64,000 nucleotides of DNA from Corynebacterium sp. ES2730-CONJ (GTDB lineage: Bacteria > Actinomycetota > Actinomycetes > Mycobacteriales > Mycobacteriaceae), in contig NZ_JANUXZ010000004.1 of the NCBI RefSeq assembly GCF_024834055.1, positions 62,001 to 126,000 of the forward strand, read 5' to 3'. A program made the translations under genes and the position numbers. Below the pieces are notes generated by a model. That model was not told the DNA's origin, did no database searches, and saw only the letters and a program-made list of their open reading frames with translations. Position 1 is the first letter of the stretch. Each line of letters opens with the position of its first letter. Shown here one piece after another: positions 46,107 through 55,866 of the stretch.

Positions 46107-47279
46107 TTACGCGCTGATTGAGCGACGTCCCAAACTAGATAGGCACAACGCTCCCGTTGCACACACCGCCATAGACGCCACCATCATAGCGGGTGGATAG
46201 CTCCCAAGAGGCGCAATGGCGGAGACAAGCCCTGCCATAAGAAATTGCCCGCACCCTAAAAGCGCACTGGCTGAACCAGCTCGAGCACGCACCGCACCGA
46301 GGGCGATGGTCGTGGCATTACCCATCACCACCGAAAGTGGAGCGATAGCGAAAAACAGCGCTGCAAAAAGCACAAAATGATGAGCCCTAACCAATCCTGC
46401 AGTGCTGAGAACCCCCACAGCGAGGAGCACAACCACGAGGGCGCCTCGCAGAATTGAGCTCGGAGGATAGCGATCAAGCAATTTAGTGTTGATGAAGCCA
46501 CCTGACATAAGGCCAAGGGAATTTATGGCAAAAACCAAGGCGAAGATCTTAGGGGAATATCCCATGATCTGCTGGATAATGATGGAGGCGCTGGAGATAT
46601 AGCTAAAAAGAGTACCAAAGCCGAGAGCAAAGCTCCCGCAGAAGAAGAGGAAAGTTCGGTTACGCGCCACTTCGCTGAAGGCGCTGATATTAAAGGGTGT
46701 GCGGGCACTAGGGGGTCGGGTTTCGGGTATGAAGAAAATAACCACCATCATTTGTAGAAAGGCTATAGCCACGAGCACGAGGAAGATCCCGCGCCACGAC
46801 ATGAAATCGATAAGAAAGGCACCTACTACGGGAGCCAGGGCGGGTGCGATCCCACCAACGATCATCATCCAGCTAAAGGCCTTCGCGGCGGCAACCCCTT
46901 CCATCAGATCAGGAATGACAGAGCGGGCGAGGACTACGCACATTCCGGCACCGATACCCTGGAAAAATCTGGCGGAGATAAGCATTCCAATGGAAGGGGC
47001 GAATGCACAACCTATAGCGGCAACGAGGGCTATACCAGCGCCGGCGATCAGAAAGCGCTTGCGGCCGTAGGTGTCACTTAGGGCTCCTACACCCAGTTGA
47101 CCACAAGCCATCCCAAGCATGAAGGAGGAGAGAGTCCATTGCACTTTTGAGGTGGCCAGCTCCGCGGCCACCTGGGGCAGCCCGGGCAAATAGAGGTCAA
47201 TAGAAAAGGGGCCTGACGCTGTTAATAGTGCCAGGGCAAACAGCAAACCGAGAGAAATCGTAGACGTTTTTTGCATCAA
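46107..47279 (-). CDS. Bcr/CflA-family MFS multidrug efflux transporter
   Basis: 390 residues, twelve predicted membrane helices. The DHA1 family marks are present: ASGPFSIDLYLPGLPQVAAEL in helix 1 (motif D1) and GALSDTYGRKRFLIAG between helices 2 and 3. Export of drugs or metabolites such as bicyclomycin or cysteine is known for the family; the substrate here is unknown. It stands alone. Confidence 0.93.
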   Translation of the reverse strand: MMQKTSTISLGLLFALALLTASGPFSIDLYLPGLPQVAAELATSKVQWTLSSFMLGMACGQLGVGALSDTYGRKRFLIAGAGIALVAAIGCAFAPSIGMLISARFFQGIGAGMCVVLARSVIPDLMEGVAAAKAFSWMMIVGGIAPALAPVVGAFLIDFMSWRGIFLVLVAIAFLQMMVVIFFIPETRPPSARTPFNISAFSEVARNRTFLFFCGSFALGFGTLFSYISSASIIIQQIMGYSPKIFALVFAINSLGLMSGGFINTKLLDRYPPSSILRGALVVVLLAVGVLSTAGLVRAHHFVLFAALFFAIAPLSVVMGNATTIALGAVRARAGSASALLGCGQFLMAGLVSAIAPLGSYPPAMMVASMAVCATGALCLSSLGRRSISA

Positions 47280-47387
47280 AGCCTCAAATTTTCAAGTTGA
47301 AGGGATACCGCTGGAAGTGAGAATCTCTATATAACCCTGTGTAAATCTCAGCTGATACTAGGGAAGGGTACCCTACCAAAATTATAA

Positions 47388-47417
47388 AGCCAGCCCCTGG
47401 TGGAAAAGGGGCTGGCT
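47388..47417 (-). terminator. Terminator of the ABC exporter operon
   Basis: AGCCAGCCCC and GGGGCTGGCT with a 10-base loop; minus-strand TTTATAATTTT follows. Confidence 0.85.
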
Positions 47418-47439
47418 GAGTTTGGGGCTACGAATCGTA

Positions 47440-48204
47440 CTAGGCGTCTCGCAGCTTCACCATAACGGTGCCAAGGATGAGGATGGCGAGCGACCATACC
47501 GCAAAATAAAGACCCGAACCTTGGTAGCCCCACACGATATCCTGAATATCCGTGCGCTGTACAAAGGCCTGCATATTCGACATGGGACCGTATTTAACGA
47601 CCCACGGACCGATTTTCGGCAGCAGCCCCACAATATTCTCCAAGGCAAGGATCCACATCGACATGAGCGCAACCGCGCCCGCAGTTTGGCGCACGATAAG
47701 GGCAACGCCCTGAGAGAAGGTCACCATGAGAACGATAACTAACGGCAATACCCACATGAGACGAAGGGCATTATCATCCGACCACACAATGAGCGTTTTG
47801 CTCGCCTCTTCACTCGCAGCCCACTTGGCGATATAGAAACAGCTGATAGTGGTGATAAAGGTCATCACAGCCGCAAAGAAGCTGTAGACGAGCCACTTAG
47901 CTACAACCACTTGGATGCGCTGCGGGGTGGCGGCAAAGGTGACCGAGGCATAATTGTGGCGGTACTCAGCGGTAAACACCATAATTGCTTGGATACTCAC
48001 GATGAATAAACCAAAGGTATTAACAGCTAATACTGCGGCGCTGGCGTAGAGAATGGGAATATTAAATAGTTGTGGCTGTGGGACGGTATTCCACCCCATC
48101 AACGCAGCTGTTCCTGCACAGAGTGCAAAAAAGAGCGCAGTAGTCCAGTAGATGGCTTTGGTGCTTATTAGTTTGGTCCACTCTGAAAAAATCGTTTTGA
48201 GCAT
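47440..48204 (-). CDS. ABC-2 type transporter permease
   Basis: 254 residues with six membrane segments and the N-terminal cytoplasmic start SEWTKLISTKAIYW common to ABC-2 permeases. It lies 9 bases after the ATPase gene. Such two-gene exporters move lipids, drugs or peptides; no ligand can be named. Confidence 0.9.
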   Translation of the reverse strand: MLKTIFSEWTKLISTKAIYWTTALFFALCAGTAALMGWNTVPQPQLFNIPILYASAAVLAVNTFGLFIVSIQAIMVFTAEYRHNYASVTFAATPQRIQVVVAKWLVYSFFAAVMTFITTISCFYIAKWAASEEASKTLIVWSDDNALRLMWVLPLVIVLMVTFSQGVALIVRQTAGAVALMSMWILALENIVGLLPKIGPWVVKYGPMSNMQAFVQRTDIQDIVWGYQGSGLYFAVWSLAILILGTVMVKLRDA

Positions 48205-48213
48205 AATCTTTTC

Positions 48214-49164
48214 CTATGATCCTTCCGTTTGCTGAACGGTCACGGTGGACTGATACTGCACAGCGTCGCCCGTCATGCCCATAAATGCTTCTTCCAGGGA
48301 TGCCCGCTGCTGGGTGAGTTCCTGGATGAGGTGCCCGTAGGAAAAAGCCACAGCACCGATATAGTCGGTAGTCTGATCTGGAACCAGGAAGATATCGCGA
48401 CCTTCTTCGTCCTTGCTTTGCATATATTTGATTCCCTCCTCATCGAGATTGGAAGCAAATTCCTCGCTGCGTTCGGTGCGAATTTTCACTGAGGCTGCGG
48501 AGTGGCTCTTAATAAAGTCATAGGTAGATTGATCCGCGACCAATTTACCCTTGCCAATGACAATGAGGTGATCGGCGGTTTGTGCCATCTCGCTGAGTAA
48601 GTGCGAAGACACCAGAACGGAACGTCCCTGCGCAGCAAGCGAACGCAATAATTCGCGTACCCAGTGGATGCCCTCGGGGTCGAGACCGTTAACAGGCTCA
48701 TCAAGAATTAGAATCTCGGGGTCACCCAGGAGTGCCCCGGCAAGGCCCAGGCGCTGCCCCATACCTAGGGAAAAACCGCCGGCTTTTTTCTTCGCCACGC
48801 CACCCAGGCCCACAATATCGAGGACCTCTTGAACGCGTGCAGTAGGAATACCATTCGCTTGGGCGATCCACTTGAGGTGATTATAGGCCGAACGATTGGG
48901 GTGCACAGCCTTAGCGTCGAGAAGCGCACCGACAGTCCCCAAGGGGTTCCTCATAGACCGGTAGGGCTTACCATTTATCAGCGCGGAGCCCGAGGTGGGA
49001 TTATCAAGCCCGAGGATCATCCGCATTGTGGTGGATTTACCGGCACCGTTGGGTCCGAGAAAGCCGGTTATGATCCCCGGCTGGACGTCGAAGGATAAAT
49101 CGTCGACAGCAAGGACATCACCATATTTTTTGGTTAATCCGCGAACTTCAATCATTCTTGCCAT
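48214..49164 (-). CDS. ABC transporter ATP-binding protein
   Basis: 316 residues from the ATG at 49164, which has GAAAGA ahead; an ATG three codons later is also possible. Walker A GPNGAGKST, signature SLGMGQRLGLAGAL (a variant of LSGGQ usual in this exporter class), Walker B ILILDEPVNGLDPEG and the H-loop SSHLLSE. The last 80 residues are the accessory domain of drug/lantibiotic-type exporters. First gene of the pair. Confidence 0.94.
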   Translation of the reverse strand: MARMIEVRGLTKKYGDVLAVDDLSFDVQPGIITGFLGPNGAGKSTTMRMILGLDNPTSGSALINGKPYRSMRNPLGTVGALLDAKAVHPNRSAYNHLKWIAQANGIPTARVQEVLDIVGLGGVAKKKAGGFSLGMGQRLGLAGALLGDPEILILDEPVNGLDPEGIHWVRELLRSLAAQGRSVLVSSHLLSEMAQTADHLIVIGKGKLVADQSTYDFIKSHSAASVKIRTERSEEFASNLDEEGIKYMQSKDEEGRDIFLVPDQTTDYIGAVAFSYGHLIQELTQQRASLEEAFMGMTGDAVQYQSTVTVQQTEGS

Positions 49165-50950
49165 TCTTTCATACTCTCGCGCACCGCGTCCCAACTCCCC
49201 TCAAAAGGCGGGGGATAGGTGCGGTGTGCGACCTTTATCAAGGGAATAATTCTAGCGCCTGGGCGCCAATGTGGGGAATAAGACCTCGGCATTCAGGGAA
49301 ATGACGATCCACTCAGTTGTACTGCCTCCTCGCACAAGCCAAGAGATTCTGTCCTTACCTGCCTGTGGAGGGAGGAGTCAGCAATCGTGTTAAGAAGGGT
49401 CGAAACTTAGCTACGAGGGTGGATGCGCGACGACGGATGTCGTGCCGCGAAAGAAATGCGAAGACGCCCAGGGAGTTGTTGATCCGGAAAATGGTGATAG
49501 AAAACCGCTGAGATCGCTGTGGGAATTTAAGACAATTAAATCGGGGAGTAGCGCTCTACGAGAAACAGATTCCGATTTGGAGTTAACGACTAGAGGGGGC
49601 TAGAGCCGGATATGATCAGCACAGTCACCGGTTCAAAGCTAGCTAAAGTTGTTGCGTGGTAACGTCACCAATTTTGTGACTTTTACACTATAAACTTCTC
49701 TCACCATCCCTGAAGTCGAATTTCTCAGACAACAAGCATATTCTCGACAAATCTATCCACATGGTCGCAAAGTATGAATACAGAGGCCATCAAGCGCATT
49801 CTGGGGTTATTGAATACCTGCTGCTGAAGGTGGCTCTACACTGGCCATCGTTAGGTACCGAAATTGCAAACGATAGGTTCATCGGAGTCCCCAGTATCCA
49901 CTGTGGCGACCGAAAAGGATTTTCTGAAATCGCCGAGTCAACGACGATTTGTGTGACGTATCTATATCGCAGCGAATTATGAGGATATCATGGTAGCCGC
50001 AGATCAGTTCAAGGCCAGGGAAATGGGAGAGGTACTCGTCGCTGGGAAAAGTTCAGCAGGTGCTTGGAAGAGTTCCGTGCCATCTTTTGATTCTGCCTAT
50101 GGCCGGAAAGGTAGTGGGTGCCACAATATCCGTCTAGTCTAGAAACAGCATGACATACAAAATCTCCCCGCAACCTCAGGACACTCCCCAAACAGTTACT
50201 GCAGCGATTAAAACTCTACCGACAGCGACCTTCAACATCGATCACCGTTGGGCATCCTGACGAGCAAAGAAGTCAAAGCTACAGCTTTAACTACATAGCT
50301 TGTCGAAGGAACTGAGATCAGTAACGAGATCAACGCCACCACTCAGCTTTCGATCACCTAAGCACAGCGATTTATTCTTCATCGATCCATCAGCCTCGGA
50401 TACAGAGTTTCTGGCATCCTCGTTGGACTACCTTAGAAAACCCAGAGTCCTTGCACACCCCAACATATCCCAATGATGAATCCGCTGTGCACCTCGTAGG
50501 TAAAAGCCCGATTGACCAAAAAGTTAGTAGTGCGGCGACAGCCGTCGCCACGTTTCAGGGATCTCCATACAGAAGCAAACTAATATGCTCTCCCGAGAAT
50601 ACGATTGGGTTCAGCACCTACACCCCGAGTCCGATGTCTGCCCTAACTGCAAACCCTTTTGATCTCTCATTAACGAAAGCTGGTAGGCCCTAATTCACCG
50701 TTATGCAGCGAGGAGACTTCACCAATCCAATTCGGATTAACCACGTGGAAGCCTCTCTACTCATACTTGATAAATATATCCAGGGCTAACAACCTGGATA
50801 TTTAGGTGCCCGATGTTTAGCATTGCATGACTTGCTCTTTGTGTCCTGTCCTTTTCGACTTAGTCATAGGGTAGCTAATTACCCTTGTCCACCTAAGGTT
50901 TTGTGGGCCCAACTGCGCTACCCTTCCGACGGAAAAGCGGTGATCTAACG
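49165..50950. other. Gene-poor stretch, probably decayed sequence
   Basis: 1.8 kb with no convincing gene. Scattered short frames (49761-49982, 50451-50693 on plus; 50009-50191 on minus) lack ribosome binding sites and recognisable domains. Several read as plausible protein in pieces but are cut by stops and change frame, as in decayed genes (for example from 50155 on plus, MTYKISPQPQDTPQTV then stop). A stem ATATCCAGG/CCTGGATAT lies at 50776-50801. I cannot identify any parent gene. Confidence 0.5.
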
Positions 50951-52546
50951 TTACGCTGTCCACCAAGGATAATGAGCATTAGCTCCCACCCACTCGTTGA
51001 ACGCATCCTGTGCCAGTGGAGTCTGACTAACACTGTTGGCGTTGGGAGTGAAAGTTGAGTAATCAACCGGAAGTGGCTCATTTATATCATTGAGAACCTG
51101 GCCGAAGAAATCGGAGCGGATTTGATCCAAGCAGATCTCTAGCTGTTTTTTATCGGCCTCAACAGGAAAGTTAGGTGTTCTCCTCTCCGGGTAGGGAATT
51201 CCATAAGTTGTTCTCACTTCTCGTTCGACTTTCTCGCGGGCAGCACGAAGGCTCTTCACAGCCGCATATTTTTCGGTTTGGGCCTCTACAGTGAGTTCTT
51301 TTGCCTCGCCTAGTTGCGCGTCTACCATATCGAGTTTAGCAACCACATTCTTTAATTCAGCGCGAGATTCCTCTCGCAGCTGCTGGAGTGCCCTATCCGC
51401 CGCATTTTTAACCACTACAGCCGTTATGAGGGAAGCGGCTACTAAGACCAAAAGTGCGACCCCAAGGATGACAACCAACGCTGTCAACGTCAGAGACCAC
51501 GGACCGATCAGTACAACGAAAATACCGAGAATCACTGTTGCTATCGCGGCTGGGACGCCTAGCCTGTTACCAAAAAATGCACTCCTCAAGTCCATCTCTT
51601 TGTTCTCTGCTTGTGCGAGAATATCCTCGAGCTCAGCTTTTTCGCTTCTCAAGTCTTGGTATGCGCTGGTCACTTCGATCTCGTTCTGCTCTGCACGTGC
51701 GGCGAGACTTTCGCCAGCCTCCTCTGCCTTAATCAACGCGGGAAGATTATACGCTTCCTCAATCTTAGCGAGCTTTTGCTGCCAAATATGCTGCCACGAC
51801 AGTTTAAGCTCATCATAATCGTCAATAAAGCCTTCCAGCTGCCCAATCTGCTGACGCTGGTCCAGACGAGAATCGAGACGCTGCTCAATCAATTGGCGAA
51901 GATCTTCGCGATAAGCCCGTCGTTGCGATTTCCATTCATCGACAAACTTAGCAATTTCTTTATCTAAGGTCCTGGCACTTAATGGAACCTTCGCCGCCTC
52001 CCGCTTGGCTACTGTGCACTCCTTTTTAGCCTCGCGAAGATCCTCCTTAAGATCCGTCCGCTGAGCCCTCATCCGTTCTATCGCATTTTTCAGATCGACC
52101 AGACTATATTCAATTGAATTGATAGCCTCCTCAATTTCCTGAGCTTTACTGGAGTGCCAGATTGTTAATCCAGTATTAACAAAGGTACTCATCTTTCCTG
52201 CAGTTTTTAGCTCAGCTTCGTAGCGACTGCCCCGCATAGCGCGTTTAGCTAAATTAAACTCAGTTCTCAGCCGCGATTTTTTGATCTTCAGATGTGCGAT
52301 CTTCTCCCGTGCTAACTCGATATCTTCGTTGACCTTATCAATCTCACCCTGCAGCGAGTGGATATAACCCTTCACTTGTTTCAACTCTGCCTCGGCTTCG
52401 CGCTGAGGATCCAACTCTTCGTAAAGCTGATCATTTAACTCGTCAAGTTTCTTCTGATTTGCACCCTCCCAATCGCCGTATTGGTCAGTGTAAAGGATGT
52501 CTAACAAAGCGGTAAAGGTATTGGAATCAATATCAGGGAAAGGCAT
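50951..52546 (-). CDS. Long coiled-coil protein with a central two-helix membrane hairpin, unknown function
   Basis: 531 residues from the ATG at 52546 (GGAGA four bases ahead); a TTG five codons upstream overlaps that site. After a short N-terminal part comes about 300 residues of coiled coil rich in Glu, Lys, Gln and Leu, then two hydrophobic helices (about 340-360 and 368-392), another coiled coil to about 450 and a C-terminal domain of 75 residues ending in an aromatic YPWWTA. No enzyme motif. The layout would place both arms on the same side of the membrane. It stands alone between gene-poor flanks, which suggests an accessory gene. Confidence 0.8.
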   Translation of the reverse strand: MPFPDIDSNTFTALLDILYTDQYGDWEGANQKKLDELNDQLYEELDPQREAEAELKQVKGYIHSLQGEIDKVNEDIELAREKIAHLKIKKSRLRTEFNLAKRAMRGSRYEAELKTAGKMSTFVNTGLTIWHSSKAQEIEEAINSIEYSLVDLKNAIERMRAQRTDLKEDLREAKKECTVAKREAAKVPLSARTLDKEIAKFVDEWKSQRRAYREDLRQLIEQRLDSRLDQRQQIGQLEGFIDDYDELKLSWQHIWQQKLAKIEEAYNLPALIKAEEAGESLAARAEQNEIEVTSAYQDLRSEKAELEDILAQAENKEMDLRSAFFGNRLGVPAAIATVILGIFVVLIGPWSLTLTALVVILGVALLVLVAASLITAVVVKNAADRALQQLREESRAELKNVVAKLDMVDAQLGEAKELTVEAQTEKYAAVKSLRAAREKVEREVRTTYGIPYPERRTPNFPVEADKKQLEICLDQIRSDFFGQVLNDINEPLPVDYSTFTPNANSVSQTPLAQDAFNEWVGANAHYPWWTA

Positions 52547-52749
52547 CTTGTCTCCATTCAAACAGCGGGTCTAGCGATAGCATCTTTCTAGATCGGCTTT
52601 GGGCAATATGTGTACGAGATTATCACTAGCCTGAAGGGCGGAGTAAAATAGGAATTTTTCTAAAAATATGCCTTTTCATAATTCTTTAATAACCGAACTT
52701 AGTTTCCGCTGCTCAATTTTTTCCCGTGAGTTGCGGCAACTAAGGGCCT

Positions 52750-53028
52750 GTGGACACGATATCCTACTCGAATCGACACCTGATTGAATGTCTCAACCTA
52801 TATTCCCCTCGGATCCTGCTATCGATCGCCACTAAAGAGATAAATGGTGCATACTGGTCGAATCTAATAAACAGAATTACAAATACCCTAGGTGCCCATC
52901 TAGTAATTATCCGTGACAAAAACGGTGTACGCCCCTCACCTTTTCAAAGGAATACTGGGGATATTAGTTACCAGACTCGGCTTCTACCCGTCTCTGAAGA
53001 CCTTCTGTTTTACGTCCGAGATCGGTGA
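52750..53028 (+). CDS. Hypothetical protein or gene fragment
   Basis: 92 residues, GTG start with AAGGG five bases ahead. Mixed alpha/beta composition (HLIECLNLYSPRILLSIATK, TLGAHLVIIRDKNG) without known motifs. It sits next to the coiled-coil gene in a gene-poor island. It may be a real small protein or the remains of a longer one; codon use is AT-richer than in the core genes. Confidence 0.3.
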   Translation: MDTISYSNRHLIECLNLYSPRILLSIATKEINGAYWSNLINRITNTLGAHLVIIRDKNGVRPSPFQRNTGDISYQTRLLPVSEDLLFYVRDR

Positions 53029-53444
53029 CCCTAATCAGCTCCAGCGGAAGATAAACCCCGTGCGCAGTCCTGACTTCCACCGACAATAAAGGCCCTCGCC
53101 TGCATTGGCGAACCGTTTATCACCCGAATAAACAGATTTTTCACCAATAACTTTGCTATGGGCTGGGTCTCAACCTCGGCAGTGGTATCCCGCTTTGTGA
53201 GCTACGTGCCGGCCTTCGCCCTGCTCTCACGGGCAGAGCCCAGAGCAGTTACGTGATACCAAAAATTTTACAGATTCCAGTTAATCCCAGGATCACGAAA
53301 TAGGGATCTATGCCCGTAGTTAGCCCCCTGGTAGATGCCAGATAACTCGTTTTTCACAATTAAAGGGGCCCGCTCGACGGCGGTGATAAACGTAACTCCT
53401 ACTTCACACCAGCACTTCGTAGCTCGGTATCAGCTTGACACCTA

Positions 53445-53450
53445 TATACT
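53445..53450 (+). promoter_or_regulatory. Probable -10 element of glnX-glnH-pknG
   Basis: TATACT, with a transcription start expected near 53457, that is about 30 bases before the GTG at 53489. A TTGACA (53435-53440) is just upstream but too close to be its -35. Confidence 0.4.
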
Positions 53451-53488
53451 TAATTCCCAGAGAGCTCGATGAGGGATGCGATAATGCC

Positions 53489-54859
53489 GTGACGCACACA
53501 GAACAGAATTCGCCGCAGATAGTGCCTGAGAATATTCAGGATGAGTGGTTGGAAGAGACATCTCACCACCGCAGTGTCTACCAAGAGTTTTGGCATGACT
53601 ATATCAACTATCCCAAGGCGCTCATCCAACACGGATGGAGCTTTCTGAAAACGACCCCGGGACGCATGACCGCCCTCATGCTTGTGCTGAGCATTGTGGT
53701 GGTCGGTACAGGGATGTTCATGAGTCAATCCGCTGCGCAGCGTCGCAGCGACCTCGATCACTTAATTACCACCACCGAACCTGTGAGCTATCTAGCACAG
53801 TCTCTGTACTCCAATTTGGCGGCGGCGAATACGGCGGCGAGCTCCGGCTTCGTCTTGGCTGGGGTCGATTCCAACTCCAATCGCGATGACTATCAGTTGG
53901 CGTATCAGCAAGCAGCCCGAGATATAGCGGTTACCGCCAATGGAATTACCGACCCAACTGGCGAAGAGATGAGATTGATTACTCGTCTATCCGAGCATTT
54001 ACCCATCTATACCGGGTTGGTGGAAACTGCGTGGGCTAATAATCGCCAAGGCAATCCAGTTGGCGTGGCGTATATGTCCGAGGCGTCTACGCTAATGCGC
54101 GAACATATGCTTCCCAATGCTGCTCGTCTTTATGCACTTACCAGTGAGAACGTCCACCAGCAACAGACAACGCTGACCCAACCCCTGTGGATTCCCCTCA
54201 TAGGCTTATTGGTTGCTCTCATCGCACTCATTCTCACCCAATTGTGGCTGTCAAGTGTGAGTAACAGGCGTTTGAACCGGGGTATGGTAGCGGCCACCTT
54301 CTTGCTATTAATTGCTAATGCGTGGGTGATTTCCTCAGCCGCTCTTACTTTTCAGGCGGGAAATCAGTCCTATACTCAGGCTTCTCAGCCCCTATCGGAG
54401 GTCATCGAGGCTAGAATTGCGGCCCAACAAACGCGTGGTTCGGAGATGCTCGCTTTAGTTTGGCGTCAATCGTTGGTGAACTCGACGAAGAATTTTGACA
54501 CCACGATCAGCGATATCAATGCCACTTTAGACCTTTTTCCGCAGAGTAAAAGCAGTGATGCTCATGAACTCCTTGATCGATGGTCTCGTTCTCACCAACA
54601 ATTAGTCACCCTCCTCAATGCTGGGGATTATGATCAGGCACAAAAACTTACCGCCGCTGCTTCCTCGAGTCATCCTTATCAGGAATTGGATACAGCTCTA
54701 GCGACTCTCATCGATGATTCACGAAGCCAGATGCGCGACTATATCAATCGAGGCATCGCGGCCTCGGCCTCCGTTTCGGCAGTCACACTCGTCCTCTCCC
54801 TCCTAGCGGTTGTGAGTATCTGGATGGGAATACGCCCTCGTTTACAGGAATATCTCTGA
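53489..54859 (+). CDS. glnX: GlnX, membrane protein of the amino-acid-sensing PknG cascade
   Basis: 456 residues from the GTG at 53489 (the frame is open from a TTG at 53435, which lies in the promoter). Four membrane helices (about 60-80, 230-250, 262-285 and 430-455) separate two helical extracytoplasmic domains (about 85-225 and 290-425) that resemble chemoreceptor-like sensor bundles. In C. glutamicum and mycobacteria GlnX links the lipoprotein GlnH to the kinase PknG. The next ATG overlaps its stop. Confidence 0.92.
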   Translation: MTHTEQNSPQIVPENIQDEWLEETSHHRSVYQEFWHDYINYPKALIQHGWSFLKTTPGRMTALMLVLSIVVVGTGMFMSQSAAQRRSDLDHLITTTEPVSYLAQSLYSNLAAANTAASSGFVLAGVDSNSNRDDYQLAYQQAARDIAVTANGITDPTGEEMRLITRLSEHLPIYTGLVETAWANNRQGNPVGVAYMSEASTLMREHMLPNAARLYALTSENVHQQQTTLTQPLWIPLIGLLVALIALILTQLWLSSVSNRRLNRGMVAATFLLLIANAWVISSAALTFQAGNQSYTQASQPLSEVIEARIAAQQTRGSEMLALVWRQSLVNSTKNFDTTISDINATLDLFPQSKSSDAHELLDRWSRSHQQLVTLLNAGDYDQAQKLTAAASSSHPYQELDTALATLIDDSRSQMRDYINRGIAASASVSAVTLVLSLLAVVSIWMGIRPRLQEYL

Positions 54860-55866
54860 TGAAGAATCCTTTTGCCCTTAACCCACTACGCTGCGGTCTC
54901 GGTGCGTGCATGGCTGTGATGGGCGCGACGAGCGGCTGCCAGGCATCACCAGCCGACCCTCCGCTGATCGCCAGCCCTAGGACCGAGGCGATTATGCCGC
55001 TACCCCACAAAGCGGTCAAAGAAGATGCGGGAGCCCAGAAGGCCCACGAATTTCGCAGTGTAGAGAATCGCGGATCCCTCCGCCCTGATGCTTTAAGTCC
55101 CAAGGAGCGGGTGCCATTGATTGTCCGCCGCGGTCGGTTAATCGTCGGCGTCGACCAAGCTCACAATCTTTTGAGTTTTCGAGACCCTACGACTGGCACG
55201 CTGGAAGGCTTCGAAGTAGATATCGCCCGTGAGATAGCTCGAGATATTTTCGGTGACCCTAATCGCATTGAGTTCCGCTATATTAACGCCACAAACTGGG
55301 AAGATGCTTTGCATACGGAAGCAGTTGATATTGCGATGCGTACGATTTCTATCACTCAAGAGCGAGAAAACGAGGTAGAGTTCTCTATTCCCTATTTCGC
55401 CGGATACACCCGAATGCTGGTCGATAAATCCTCGGGCATCAGTTCTCTTGAAGATTTAGCAGGGGGCACTGCCTGTGTCACAGAGAATTCTACGGGAGCG
55501 GCCTTTGTACGGTTGGAAGCTCCTCAAACCCATCTACTCATCACTCAAACAAGTGCTGATTGCCTAGTGGCCCTGCAGCAAGATCAGGTAGCGGCGATTA
55601 TCACTGACGATACTATTTTGTCAGGAATGGCTGCCCAAGACCCCTTTACAACCATTGTCGGAGACAACCTCAACAGGCAGGATTACGCGGTGGCGATTGG
55701 ACAGTCAGATTATCGTCGCAACACGTCGGGATTGGTACGTCAGGTTAATGTCACCCTCGAGCGCATTCGAGCCGATGGCACGTGGCAGCGTTCATATAAT
55801 AAGTGGTTGGGTGCCTATTTACCACAGATAGCGCTACCTGCACCACGGTATCGAGAGGAGGAATAA
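54859..55866 (+). CDS. glnH: GlnH, amino-acid-binding lipoprotein
   Basis: 335 residues. Lipoprotein signal with lipobox TSGC (Cys27) in VMGATSGCQAS. The rest is a family 3 solute-binding protein: LIVGVDQAHNLLSFRD, TGTLEGFEVDIAREIARDIFG, SIPYFAGYTRMLVDK. It binds aspartate/glutamate-type ligands in relatives. No transport ATPase or permease is linked; its partner is GlnX. Shares one base with pknG. Confidence 0.94.
   Translation: MKNPFALNPLRCGLGACMAVMGATSGCQASPADPPLIASPRTEAIMPLPHKAVKEDAGAQKAHEFRSVENRGSLRPDALSPKERVPLIVRRGRLIVGVDQAHNLLSFRDPTTGTLEGFEVDIAREIARDIFGDPNRIEFRYINATNWEDALHTEAVDIAMRTISITQERENEVEFSIPYFAGYTRMLVDKSSGISSLEDLAGGTACVTENSTGAAFVRLEAPQTHLLITQTSADCLVALQQDQVAAIITDDTILSGMAAQDPFTTIVGDNLNRQDYAVAIGQSDYRRNTSGLVRQVNVTLERIRADGTWQRSYNKWLGAYLPQIALPAPRYREEE

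Larger units (their letters stand above)
52547..53488. other. Gene-poor stretch before glnX
   Basis: 0.94 kb. It contains one possible gene (52750-53028, listed separately). Beyond it, 53029-53430 is free of long frames and has short inverted repeats, such as CTCTCACGGGCAGAG near 53222-53236. A -10-like TATACT at 53445-53450 lies 40 bases before the glnX start. Confidence 0.45.

Noticed and set aside
55803..55865. Longer N-terminus of PknG
   Set aside because: These codons lie within glnH; GAGGAGGA immediately precedes the ATG at 55866.
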